DNA from: Dolomedes plantarius
Taxonomy: Eukaryota > Arthropoda > Arachnida > Araneae > Dolomedidae
Direction of reading: 5' to 3'
Length of the DNA: 64,000 bases
Assembly: GCA_907164885.2 (NCBI GenBank)
Contig: OU015490.1
Location: 219,331,891 to 219,395,890, forward strand
Shown: positions 46,533 through 56,518 of the stretch, piece after piece
How positions within the stretch are numbered: the first letter of the stretch is position 1
Layout of the letters: each line of letters begins with the position of its first letter
Made by a program: the position numbers and the translations under genes
The notes under the pieces: generated by a model
Databases searched by the model: none
Seen by the model: the letters and a program-made list of their open reading frames with translations, nothing else
Told to the model about the DNA's origin: nothing

Positions 46533-46870
46533 GTTGGCCAGAGGTAACCTAATGGTAGCTCATCGGCATTCGGCGCCGAAGGTACTTGGTCTGAATCACG
46601 ACAAGCACCATTAAATACCTTTGTGTCTAGGCCGGATATGGGCAATTTAAATCCTTAGGAAACGTCATCTATGACGTCAGAGTGGGAGGGAAATTTTGTA
46701 ATCCCCCAGATATCGCTCCTGGGAGTACTTGGTCAAAAATAAGGTGCTACCTAGCTAAAGCAGACTCCAACCTTTCGAGTACTTTTGCAAACCGGTTTAA
46801 CACTCTTCAGCCCGCAAAACCTATATGGATCTGGTCTGGAACACTTCCGGCCAGGTGACATTCGCAACAA
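46533..46870 (+). mobile_element. tRNA-derived SINE (family C), copy 1
   Basis: The head shows an A-box-like aatggtagctcatcgg and a degenerate B box tggtctgaatcac. The body shares accattaaatacct, atatgggcaa, ttaaatcc, tccccca.gatatc and ggtgctacct-like blocks, in the same order, with the copy at 59889-60200. Target duplications were not identified. Confidence 0.85.
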
Positions 46871-47269
46871 TAATAACAAAAGTAATTTTTCTTGCTTACC
46901 TACTACACTTGTTTTGCCAAATTTCACGTGACACAAACTTTAAAAGTTATGTAAAGTTTTAGTTATTTGAATTTTTTAAAATTAATATGCATCTGTTTTC
47001 TTTATTTAGGTATAAATCAACGAAAGAAAAGAGTAGGATTTTAACATTAGAAGCTTCATATTAAACCCTTAAAAATTATAAACTTCATTTATTTATATAA
47101 AACTAAAATTGAAAAAAATAATGAGGAGGATGAGCCTAGTCCTCTGATAATATGTGTTCAGTATTAGGTAAAATATTTGGGGGCGTTACTATCATATCTT
47201 TCCCCCTTTAAATCTTCACCGTTGTTTGGTATTTACAACTACTAATTTTGAAAACCAGGTCTCCCACAG

Positions 47270-47560
47270 ATAGGTAGAATTCAATGGAATCAATATAAGT
47301 TTCCCTTTTAAGATGACATCTTAGCTACCAATATCATATTATATATTGGTGGGTAGATACGATTACCTTCGATTCTACCTACAGGCAGGTAAAATCGAAT
47401 GGAATCAATATAAGTTTACCTTTTAAGATGACAGCTTAGCTACCAATATCATTATATATTGGTGGGTAGATACGATTCCCTTCGATTCTACCTACAGGCA
47501 GGTAAAATCGAATGGAATCAATATAAGTTTACATTTAAAGATGACATCTTGGCTACCAAT
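47270..47560. repeat. About 115-bp tandem repeat with internal dyads, three units
   Basis: atggaatcaatataagttt recurs at 47284, 47399 and 47512. Each full unit contains two short inverted repeats: accaatat...atattggt and cgatt..tacct...aggta...aatcg. A transcript or single strand could form a pair of small hairpins per unit. Confidence 0.9.
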
Positions 47561-47724
47561 TAAATTTTATATATGTTTTAACATATATAATATTTAATTG
47601 GTAAACGTAACTATAAATGTAACTATACAAATAACGTTTAAATGTAACTATACAAATAAAAATATTAAAAATATGGAATTATAGAAAATTTACGACCCAT
47701 AGTTTGCGAACCAGTGCCTTACAC

Positions 47725-48135
47725 ACATTAAGTAGCTAAACCAATGATGCTCTCATCATTCTTTTCTAAAAAAATATTTCTCAGTTTTTATTAGATGACA
47801 GTCGCGGACTGCTCTAATATGAGAGACTAATCGTTTGGTTCATCACTATTAATAGGTCATACAGAACTTACGGTAATGTCAGAAATGAACCGAAATCAAA
47901 GTTCATTTTGAGAGCTGCAAATGTTCAGTCGATTCGTGTTTTTATAATTAGACATCTGAAATCAGTTATTGCTCATTATTTGGAGAAGGAACTGTCCGTA
48001 AAATAGTGATTTTGTTGAAAATCTTACCCACAAAATGATTTGGAATTTCCTAAAAATATTCGTAAGGGACTTCTTCATTAGTTCTACTTACATCAGGTTA
48101 AAAAACCTATTAAAACGAAAAGCTCTCTAGAGGAA
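47725..48135. other. No gene recognised
   Basis: Spacer between the hAT element and the 818-bp element. Confidence 0.5.
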
Positions 48136-48143
48136 GTCCTTTT
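48136..48143. repeat. Target-site duplication of the 818-bp element, left
   Basis: gtcctttt, identical to 48962-48969. Confidence 0.88.
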
Positions 48144-48275
48144 GGTACAGATGTGTTAGACGCACCTCATTGCCAAATTGGCGATTTTTTGAAATTTGGC
48201 GATTTTGTGAAGTTTGGCGATTTTCCACCATCTAACAAATTTCTCATTAATTTTAAGGTTTTAGTTTTTGTATTT

Positions 48276-48700
48276 ATGCAGCCGTTTTTAGATATATATT
48301 TTTTAATACAGCCATTTTTAGATACTTTTGTGTGTGTTTTAAAGTAGCGGTTGAGCATTTCTGTTTAGGGTTTGAATTTTAATAAGCCATTTTTAGATAT
48401 ATTTGCCTATGTTTTAAATAAGTGGTTGAGCATTTCTGTTACGGTTTTGAAGTTTAATACAGCCGTTTTTAGATATTTTTGCATATGTTTTAAAGTAGCA
48501 GTTGAGCATTTCTGTTTAGGTTTTGAATTTTAATACAGCCGATTTTAGATATATTTGCATATGTTTTAAATAAGTGGTTGAGCATTTCTGCTAAGGTTTG
48601 AAGTTTAATACAGCCGTTTTTAGATATTTTTGCGTGTTTTAAAGTAGCGGTTGAGCATTTCTGTTTAGGTTTTGAATTTTAATACAGCCGTTTTAATTGG
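48276..48700. repeat. About 75-bp tandem repeat with alternating variants
   Basis: ttgagcatttctg recurs at 48351, 48426, 48502, 48578 and 48651. Odd units carry aaagtagcgg (or cag), even units aaataagtgg, so the higher-order period is about 150 bp. It lies inside the 818-bp element. Confidence 0.93.
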
Positions 48701-48879
48701 TGTATGTTTTAAAGTAGCTGTTGTGGTTTTGTGACATGTTTTTGATTTTGTGACATGTTTTTGAAAGTTTATTATTGCCATTGGTAAGTTTGTTTTGAAT
48801 TTATTTTTATATTTGAGTTGTTATTGATATTTTGTGTATATTTGTTATTTTAAGTGTAAAATGTCCGCGTAGGGCTGTT

Positions 48880-48934
48880 TTGGCGACAAAATTTTTTTGA
48901 CGAGTATTTGGCGTCAAAAAAATTTTGTCGCCAA
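48880..48934. repeat. Perfect 23-bp inverted repeat with 9-nt loop
   Basis: Left arm 48880-48902, starting ttggcgacaaaa and ending tttgacg; right arm 48912-48934 is its exact complement. It sits just inside the right terminal repeat of the 818-bp element. Confidence 0.97.
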
Positions 48935-48961
48935 GGGAGGTGCGTGTAATACATCTGTTCC

Positions 48962-48969
48962 GTCCTTTT
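48962..48969. repeat. Target-site duplication of the 818-bp element, right
   Basis: gtcctttt, identical to 48136-48143. Confidence 0.88.
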
Positions 48970-49783
48970 TAGCCTTTAGACGCCCTTCAACAAATAGCCC
49001 TCTAGTTTACCTAGGATATCTGACTTCATGAAAATTTCAAGCTGTATTCTGCAAAATGCCACATTCTATGAACATTTATGAATTTTTCCATTTAAAAAGC
49101 GGTTCTACTGTCAATCCGTATGTTTAAAAAATAACAACGTTTCTATAGCAAAGAATTAATGTCAATACAATACGAAATTGACGCTAGTTTATTAAAATTC
49201 AGCATTATTAAATTTGTTTAGACAGAGAAGTCATAGCATGATAACGGTGATAATTAAGGGGGCTCTCCACCGATGTTAATATCACAGCTATGACTTTATA
49301 CACGCTGAATTTTACGGCAGGAATCTAACTATACTAGAGTCATTACTGCTCGATAATTATGTATTTGGGGAATTAATTCGACGGATATACACGGCTGCAA
49401 ATGTAAATATAATGAAGGAAGCAGTACAATTATCTCTAACCACCTGTCCCATTTCTTTGTCAAATTATATTTGGTGATTATTTGAACTACTTCTTAAATG
49501 TATTGTATATGAAATTTTCCGAAACTGTGTTGAATATATTGTTGTGTGAATTATAGGTTGTCGGAGACAAAGAGCAAAAGTATTGTTGCTATTAGCAAAT
49601 GATAATCAATTTTAATAAATCTAATTAAAAATAATTTTTATGTTAAATCACACAGAAAAAGTCAAACAAAAGTACTATTGATCATTGACCAAGCGTATTT
49701 TATTTTAATACACCTATTTATAATACATGCAAATATATTAAAATATAATAGTTTTAAATAATTTTAAATATATTTTTTAATTA
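48970..49783. other. No gene recognised
   Basis: AT-rich spacer; the last 60 bp is TTTAAATATA-type low complexity into which a Helitron appears to have inserted. Confidence 0.5.
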
Positions 49784-50433
49784 TCTAATATATAAAAATG
49801 AATGTTTGTATCTCTGTAATTGTATAGAAATCCACAGTTTAGGAGCAACGATCGTGAAATTTTACATACAGGCGTCTTTAAAAACAGCCGAGGGTCTGAA
49901 GAACTTCAAAAATCGAAATTAATTACCGTTGATTTTTAATTAATAAAAAACCAAAAATTTTGAAACTAAATGTAAGATGTTACACTTTGTGGAATCACCA
50001 CTCTGAATATGGCGTCCACGTTAGGCTTAGCTGGCAAACAGCGAGCGAAAAGATAAAAATAAATAAAATCAAAAAGTTTCAAGTTATATATTAAACCAGA
50101 ATAATAAATGAAAATAATAATCTTTCAAGTCAGATTTTATACTCTAAAATAAATCGGATCCAACGGCATATTGACACTATCACACGCAATGGAAAATTCG
50201 AATCAACCACGCTAAGTGTCACAAGATCATTTTTAATCGCTACTGCAACCCCCCTCGCTTATGTCTTTGTGTCTATTGAAGAGTTAAAGACTAAGCTTCT
50301 ATCCTGCTAACTTATTTCTAACTTAAAACTCCTCTTACTCCATAAATACATGTATATTCACCAACCCATAGCAACTTTCCAGTAATTTTAATACAAATAT
50401 TCTCCTATTTACACAATACACCAGCATGTTATT

Positions 50434-50500
50434 GTGGCGCATTCGGTAAGAGCGTTAATTTACTATACAACATGACGCGGGTTCGAATACGGATCGTACA
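50434..50500 (+). repeat. tRNA-like segment in the outer Helitron
   Basis: tggcgcattcggtaagagcg resembles a tRNA D-arm/A box, and gcgggttcgaatac (50476-50489) a B box, about 35 bp apart. Acceptor stems are not convincing. It is in the same orientation as the Helitron. Confidence 0.6.
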
Positions 50501-50539
50501 GATTTTGCTAAACCTGTATTTTCAGCTTTTTTATGGAGG

Positions 50540-50700
50540 CTTTTTTGTTTCAGCTTTTATTTTATTATTTTTTAAATTATTATTATTATTATTTTTATTT
50601 ATTATTTTTTTAATTATTTTTATTTTTTTTTATTATTTTAAAAAATTATTATTTTTATTTTATTTTATTTTTCATATTATTAATGTGTATAACATTTCGT
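50540..50700. repeat. T-rich low-complexity tract
   Basis: TTATT/TTTTTA repeats produce an artefactual phenylalanine/leucine reading frame. Confidence 0.9.
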
Positions 50701-50809
50701 ATACTTTTTTTTCTATGTTATTTATACTGTGTTTATTTTTTTAATGGATTTTGGTAGGTTTATTATAAATTTATGTATTTTATGTTTTACTTTTCAGGAA
50801 TTTTTGCTC

Positions 50810-51215
50810 CAATGATAAAGGCTAAATCTTTTCTATGTTATTTATACTGTATTTAGTTTTTAAATTGATTTTGGTTAACAAACATTCGACAATTTGACAT
50901 TTTTACTTTTCAGCTTTACTTTCCTAAAGACAATTTGACATTTTCCCTTTTCAGCTTTTAGTGGTTTATTATAAATGTATATATTTTATGCTTTACTTTT
51001 CAGGGTTTTTTTGCTCCAATGATGAAACGCTAAATCTAGCTGAATTCTGAAGATATTATTGTAAATTTATGGTTTTTTATGTTGGGTTTTCTTTTTATTC
51101 ATGTGTATAACATTTCACATGCTTTTTATTCTATGATATTTATACTGTGTTTAGTTTTTAAATTGATTTTGGTTAACAAACATTCTTAAAATCCCGGGCA
51201 ACGCCGGATAAATTA
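50810..51215 (+). repeat. Helitron 3'-region sequence, also found at 57310-57658
   Basis: ttgctccaatgat, ctagctgaattctga, tatttatactgtg, ttgattttggttaacaaaca and cttaaaatcccgggca occur in the same order at both places, so the two regions hold related Helitron 3' halves. Confidence 0.85.
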
Positions 51216-51548
51216 TCACCTGTGTAGGTTGATAATTTATAAATTTTAAAACTGTTACCACATGTATATTTACAGATCCACAAGAACTTTCCAATATTTT
51301 TAATTAATAAATAACCAACAACTCTCGATTCACAAGCGTACAGTAGATGGCGCCACTATTTTAATTTTTTGTGTGTCTATTTCGTTGTTATGTGACGATA
51401 AATTTATTTAAAGTACCAGATAAAGAAATCACATGATCAGCGTTTAATAAATTAAATTGTAAAAATTAATCTTTAAAAATTCACCAAAAATTAGAAAATG
51501 GAGGTAAAGATGCGAAAAGAATTTCATTTGAAAGGAATTTTTATGATC

Positions 51549-51732
51549 TTTTTCGTGATATAAATTTTACAACCCTCAAATTATTATTTTAAATGCAAAC
51601 TGAAAAAAGTTACAAAAACAGATTAAAAATTTAATTTAAAAAAATCTAAGAAGAATTTTTAAAAAATCTTTCTTAGTGCACCCCTACATTATAAGAAGAA
51701 TCGCCATGCAAAATTTCAGTCCTTTAGGCTAT
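51549..51732. repeat. Direct repeat, copy 1 (about 183 bp, near identical)
   Basis: It starts ttttcgtgatataaatttta and ends at tttcagtcctttagg. It recurs at 52138-52320 with only two or three differences, the freshest duplication in the Helitron region. Confidence 0.95.
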
Positions 51733-52137
51733 GTACACATGAGAGCGTTGCAACGCGCGCTCTGGGGCAGTTGACTACTGTTTTTTGACAGGCATATTTC
51801 TATTTTTTTACAAAGTGCAGAATAAATAAGATATATATGAAATACATGAATTTTTCAAAATGAACTTATGCAAAATTTTCAAATGTTATTATTTTTAAAT
51901 TTTTTTAAAAATTTGAATTAAAATAAGGGAGTTTGATGTTACATGAAAGATACGCAACTTCGTGCCCAATATGCTAATGTATATTTTTTATTTTATGATT
52001 TATGTATTTTATTATTTTTCTGATATAGAACCACAATAATACATTCCCTGAGTACATTATAAATTTACATTTCTTTAAATTTTCTCTCCCCTTTCTATCT
52101 ACAGATGATATTTTTTGAATGTAATATTTTTTGAATG

Positions 52138-52320
52138 TTTTTCGTGATATAAATTTTACAACCCTCAAATTATTATTTTAAATGCAAACTTGAAAAAAGT
52201 TACAAAAACAGATTAAAAATTTAATTTAAAAAAATCTAAGAAGAATTTTTCAAAAATCTTTCTTAGTGCACCCCTACATTATAAGAAGAATCGCCATGCA
52301 AAATTTCAGTCCTTTAGGTT
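52138..52320. repeat. Direct repeat, copy 2
   Basis: Copy of 51549-51732. It runs on into a gtcagtcagtcaatcagtca run and a TATATA stretch at 52346-52398 that meets the Helitron 3' end at 52399. Confidence 0.95.
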
Positions 52321-52500
52321 CAACGGTTTGGTCTGTACTTTGTATGTCAGTCAGTCAATCAGTCAGTTAGTCAGTTACGGAACTGTTTTATATATATACT
52401 AGCGGCCTGTCGCGACTTCGTCCGGGTTGAACAAAATATTATACGAATAAATTTCCAGTTGATAGCCAATAAATTGTATATCTTTTTTTACCTTAAATGT

Positions 52501-52785
52501 CTAATAAAAAGCGTAGTTCCAAATGTAGTTTTCTTCAATAAACCATTTAACGTTGCCAGTTTCAAAAATCCTTTTTGTATTTATCAATACCTCCTCTACT
52601 TGAATCTTAAAAATATTAAACCTTTTCCTTACGGGGTGGGATAGCATATATCCGAAACACATACTCTCGAAAAATACGGTGTGATGTCGGCAGAGATATA
52701 GTCTCGAATTCCACTTCGTTGTGACTTTCCTAACGTCTTTGCCCCCAAAGAACAATTGGGTGACATTCTGGGAACGGGGGGCCAA
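52501..52785 (-). other. 94-residue frame inside Helitron copy 1
   Basis: A minus-strand frame containing SMCFGYMLSHPVRKRF. A similar [14 protein letters not shown] string appears near 62450 on the minus strand, so the repeat is dispersed. I do not recognise a protein family. It could be a decayed piece of Helitron cargo, or simply a conserved repeat. Confidence 0.3.
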
Positions 52786-53224
52786 TCTTGCCGAAAAGGA
52801 CTGAATAATAATCTTTTGTCGTTCTAGCTAGAGGCTATTTCTTTTCAGGCGAGAGTCATCAGTAGGGCGGTTCACCCGCGGTTCATCCATTTTCAGCCTT
52901 TTGAGAGATGAAAGAGGCACGGAGTGCCGATAAACTACTATTGAAATTCTTCTTCAATAGTAAGAAAGCAATAAGAAAGCAATTAACCACTCTTTCCCCT
53001 GACCCCCCCCCACGCTGAATGTCCCCCATATAAAATGGGATAGGAAGTAGATAACATTTTCCCGTTGTAAAGAGCGATTTCGAAAAACGGACACCGTAAG
53101 CTAAAGGGTGTTACTATGGTTACTTGACTGCGGTTGACAAAGGAAAAGATGTAAGGTATATTTTAATGTACAAAAGTTGTACATTACAATCCACATACAA
53201 AATCTGCTCTCTCTCTTTGTATAT

Positions 53225-54185
53225 TATTATAGAAGTATAGATACACATTGGTATCCCAAAATTAGAATAAGAGATGAAATAAAAATAAAAAATAAAAACT
53301 GATTTTAAGTAAAGAATTTTTTTAAAATTATTTTAAGCACCTAAAATAATATTCAAATTAATATTACGTTATTTATTAATTAAAGTTAATTTTTTAAAAG
53401 AAAGAGGTGTGCTTGAGACCGTAGTTTTATTGAAAAATAAAAAAGGATTTTAAGTAAAGAATGTATTTTTAATTATTTTAAGCACCTAAAATAGTATTCA
53501 AAGTAATATTACGTTAGTTATTAATTAAAGTGAATTTTTTAAAAGAGAGAGGTTAAGAGATGAAATAAAAATACAAAAATAAAAAAAGGATTTTAAGTAA
53601 AGAATGTTTTTTTTAAATAATATTAAATTTTTTATCAAATAATATTCCTAAAATAATATTCAAATTAATATTACGTTAGTAAATAATTAAAGTTAAATTT
53701 TTAAAAGAAAAAGGGCGTGCCGGAGAACGGCTAGGTTCTAACCACTATCGTAAAAACAGAAGCCCACCGCGATAGCACCACGCTAAGGATCGTTGTAAAC
53801 TTCGGCACAAAAAGTGGTAGAGGACAGTAGCGGTAAGAATGGAGATTGTTAGGATTAAACCCCTAACTTTATTTCTACTGATCAGATATACATAATATAT
53901 AGCCTATGTCCATCTGGAATAATGTACCTTTCAAACAGTGAAAGAATTTTTCAAATAGGTGCAGTGGTTCTGGAGATTACCCTCCACGTACAAAATCGCT
54001 CTGTCTTTATATGTAAGTATAGATAGATAGATTGTAGAAGTATAGATACACATTGGTATTTCAAAATTAGAGTAAGAGATGAAATAAAAATACAAAAATA
54101 AAAAAAGGATTTTAAGTAAAGAATGTTTTTTTAATTATTTTAAGCACCTAAAATAATATTCAAATTAATATTACGTTACTTAATA
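53225..54185. repeat. Internal tandem pattern of Helitron copy 1
   Basis: gaagtatagatacacattgg starts units at 53233 and 54034. Smaller subunits (ggattttaagtaaagaatg, cacctaaaataatattcaaa) recur at about 53300, 53445, 53590 and 54105. Confidence 0.85.
53712..53795 (-). repeat. tRNA-like segment in Helitron copy 1
   Basis: Minus-strand order: cttagcgtggtgctatcgcgg (D-arm side; first 20 nt cttagcgtggtgctatcgcg), then a B-box-like tggttagaacct. It is a diverged copy of the better-preserved one at 55957-56035. Confidence 0.65.
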
Positions 54186-54186
54186 A

Positions 54187-55609
54187 TTGTGTGCACTCCG
54201 CCATCTTGGATTTTTTTGCGCCAACTTGGCGATTTTACCGTGTTTTGAGGAGTGGAAAAATTCTCGCCAATGTGTTTTAAGCGGTGTTTTCAAAACGCTG
54301 GACTTTGAATTTTTTAGCTTTTTTAATAAAAACCACCTGTTTAAATTATGAAACTTAGAAAAAATTTTGAAAAATCATTTAAACGTTGGACTTAGATTTA
54401 TTTTTGGGTTTTTGATAAAAACCAGTTTTTTAAATTATGAAACTTGGAAATTTTTTTGAAAAAATAATTCTCAAATATTGGAAATTTTGGGTTTTTCTTT
54501 TAGTTTTTTTAATAAAAACAACCTTTTTAAATTACGAAACTTAGAAATATTTTTGAAAAATCATTTAGTCGTTGGACTGAGATTTTCTTTTTGTCATTTT
54601 TAATTAAAAACTACCTTTTCAAATTATGATCCATATGAAAAATTTGGTCAAATGAATTTTACTTACAGATAAAATTTCAATGCCATGTATTCAGTTTGCC
54701 CTAACTCTTTGACTAATAGCAATGAATCACCAAAATATTATGCCAATATATTGTTAATTAGAAAAAAAATACAGCATTTTCGTACCACCTAAATAACTTG
54801 CAATTTAAAAATTATCTCAAATTCAGCTTTGAAAAATGTAAAATAATTATGAACCCATAAATTTATGGTGAGTAGCCAGATACTCTTTTTTTTTTTTTTT
54901 TTTCGGGTTAGGGCATTGTGGTAATGAAATTTTACTTCAGATTTGACCTTAACCAAATATTTGGTGCATACAATAAAATAGGGACAATGATTATTTGACC
55001 ATTTATCCTGCTGTGTTGGAAATAAGAAAAAAAACCCTTTTTCTAAACCAGTAACTTAACCTTAACTAACTTCTTAACTTAGGTTCCTGGGGAGAGAGAA
55101 GTTGAACTTCAGTTATTTAAATTTATTTGTAATCCACTACAACTTGGAATTATAAAATATTTTAAAATATATTGTATTTAAAATGTATACTGTATTTTAC
55201 ATTTTACGAAAAAATGATGGCAGATAATTTTTACTTCAAATAAATGAAATGGTGTATCATTATAGTATACTAATTGACAATCGATAAACAAAATTAAAAG
55301 CAACTTAAATTTAAAAAGTTAACGAAAAACTGATAATGGATTCAAAAATTTTCAACAAAAAGACTCTTAGTTTTAAAAATAATTTACTCTTTTGAGTATA
55401 GTCAATTTGACTCAGATTTCCAGTTCAAGGCCGAGATCTGACTTAAAATTATTATACTGTAATTGAAAGATCACATCAGAAATAACTGTTTGATCTTAAA
55501 ATTAGAGAATTTGACATTGGGTTATTTTTACCAGAACGCAATAATTATCGCCATGCGAAATGCGCCAAACCCTGGCGGAAAAATCCAAGATGGCGGCCGT
55601 GCACACAAA
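54187..55609. mobile_element. Unassigned inverted-repeat element, about 1.42 kb, inside a Helitron
   Basis: The left end ttgtgtgcactccgccatct and the right end, reverse-complemented, ttgtgtgcacggccgccatc continue as cttggattttt on both sides. That gives inverted repeats of about 30 bp with a CGCC-containing extension. Helitron-type sequence lies on both sides. No target duplication could be fixed. The interior has a 90-97-bp tandem repeat and no transposase. Confidence 0.72.
54255..54640. repeat. About 93-bp tandem repeat, four units
   Basis: aaattatgaaactt and variants recur at 54343, 54432, 54529 and 54621, each preceded by ttttaataaaaacca-like sequence and followed by ttttgaaaaat. Confidence 0.88.
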
Positions 55610-55787
55610 TCTAGAGTATCCCCCTCTAACTTTATTTCTACTGATCAGATATACATAATATATAGCCTATGTCCATCTGGAATAATGTATCTGTCAAATT
55701 GTGAAAGAATTTTTCAAATAGGTGCAGTGGTTCCGGAGATTACCCTCCACTTACAAAATCCGCTCTCTCTTTATATATTAGTATAGA

Positions 55788-56518
55788 CTAGCGGCACGTC
55801 CCGACTTTGTTCGGGATGAACAAAATATTATACCAATAAATTTCCAGTTGATAGCCAATAAATTGTAAATCTTTTTTCACCTTAATAATAATCTAAATAA
55901 TACCTTAAATTAATTTTACGTTAGTTAATAATTAAAATAAATTTTTTTAAAAAAAAGGCGTGCCGTAGAACGGCTAGGTTCGAACCGCTAGCGTCAGAAC
56001 AGAAGCCCACCGCGATAGCACCACGCTAAGGATCGTTGAAAACTTCGGAACAAAAAGCGGTAGAAGACAGTAGCAGAAACAATGGAGATTGTTAGGATTA
56101 AGCCCCTAACTTTATTTCTACTGATCAAATATACATAATATATAGCCTATGTCCATCTGGAATAATGTACCTTTCAAACAGTGAAAGAATTTTTCAAATA
56201 GGTACAGTGGTTCTGAAGATATACCCTTCTCGTACAAAATCGCTCTCTCTTTATATATAAGTATAGATAGCACCACGCTAAGGATCGTTGAAGACTTCGG
56301 CACAAAAAGCAGTAGAGGGCAGTAGCGGTAATAATGGAGATTGTTAGGATTAAGCCCCTAACTTTATTTCTACTGATCAGATATACATAATATATAGCCT
56401 ATGTCCATCTGGAATAATGTACCTTTCAAACAGTGAAAGAATTTTTCAAATAGGTGCAGTGGTTCTGAAGATTACCCTCCACGTACAAAATCGCTCTCTC
56501 TTTATATATAAGTATAGA
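55788..56518 (-). mobile_element. Helitron copy 2, joined end to end with copy 1
   Basis: The 3' CTAG of this copy (55788-55791) directly follows the last base of copy 1's 5' end (55787), with no spacer. The 3' side reads, on the minus strand, tcccgaacaaagtcgggacg then tgccgctag. The 5' end tctatacttatatataaaga is at 56518. The 5' terminal block (ctgatcagatatacataata ... gtgaaagaatttttcaaata) is present twice (about 56105-56270 and 56341-56518) through an internal tandem duplication. No replicase. Confidence 0.85.
55957..56035 (-). repeat. tRNA-like segment in Helitron copy 2
   Basis: On the minus strand: an A-box-like gcgtggtgctatcgcggtgg and an exact B box ggttcgaacct, about 30 bp apart, a plausible RNA polymerase III internal promoter. 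Arms of a tRNA can be drawn in part. Same orientation as the Helitron. Confidence 0.7.

Larger units (their letters stand above)
46324..47716. mobile_element. hAT element, 1.4 kb, non-autonomous, carrying a SINE and tandem repeat
   Basis: The ends are cagtggggctcaaac (left) and cactggttcgcaaac (right, reverse-complemented), close to the common hAT CAGTGG-TCTCAAAC terminus. The 8-bp flanks cctaagac (46316-46323) and ccttacac (47717-47724) match at six of eight. There is no transposase. A SINE-C copy (46533-46870) and a 115-bp tandem repeat (47270-47560) lie inside. Confidence 0.85.
48144..48961. mobile_element. Unassigned non-autonomous DNA transposon, 818 bp
   Basis: Terminal inverted repeats of about 26 bp, ggtacagatgtgttagacgc (left) and ggaacagatgtattacacgc (right, reverse-complemented), both followed by acctc. 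A perfect 8-bp direct duplication, gtcctttt, flanks it. The interior holds three TTTGGCGATTTT-like units near the left end, a 75-bp tandem repeat in the middle and a perfect 23-bp hairpin by the right end. There is no transposase. An 8-bp duplication with GG-starting ends could fit Merlin or an atypical hAT; I cannot decide. Confidence 0.85.
52399..55787 (-). mobile_element. Helitron copy 1, minus orientation, internally rearranged
   Basis: The 3' end, read on the minus strand, is a hairpin-like GC segment (cccggacgaagtcgcgac) followed by aggccgctag at 52399-52402. The 5' end is tctatactaatatataaaga, ending at 55787. Inside are repeated copies of the 5' terminal block (about 53860-54023 and 55612-55787) and a 1.4-kb inverted-repeat element (54187-55609). 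No replicase is present. If one of the internal 5' blocks is the true end, the core copy is 52399-54023. Confidence 0.7.

Noticed and set aside
50472..50744. Phenylalanine/leucine-rich membrane protein
   Set aside because: Produced by T-rich low-complexity DNA inside a Helitron.
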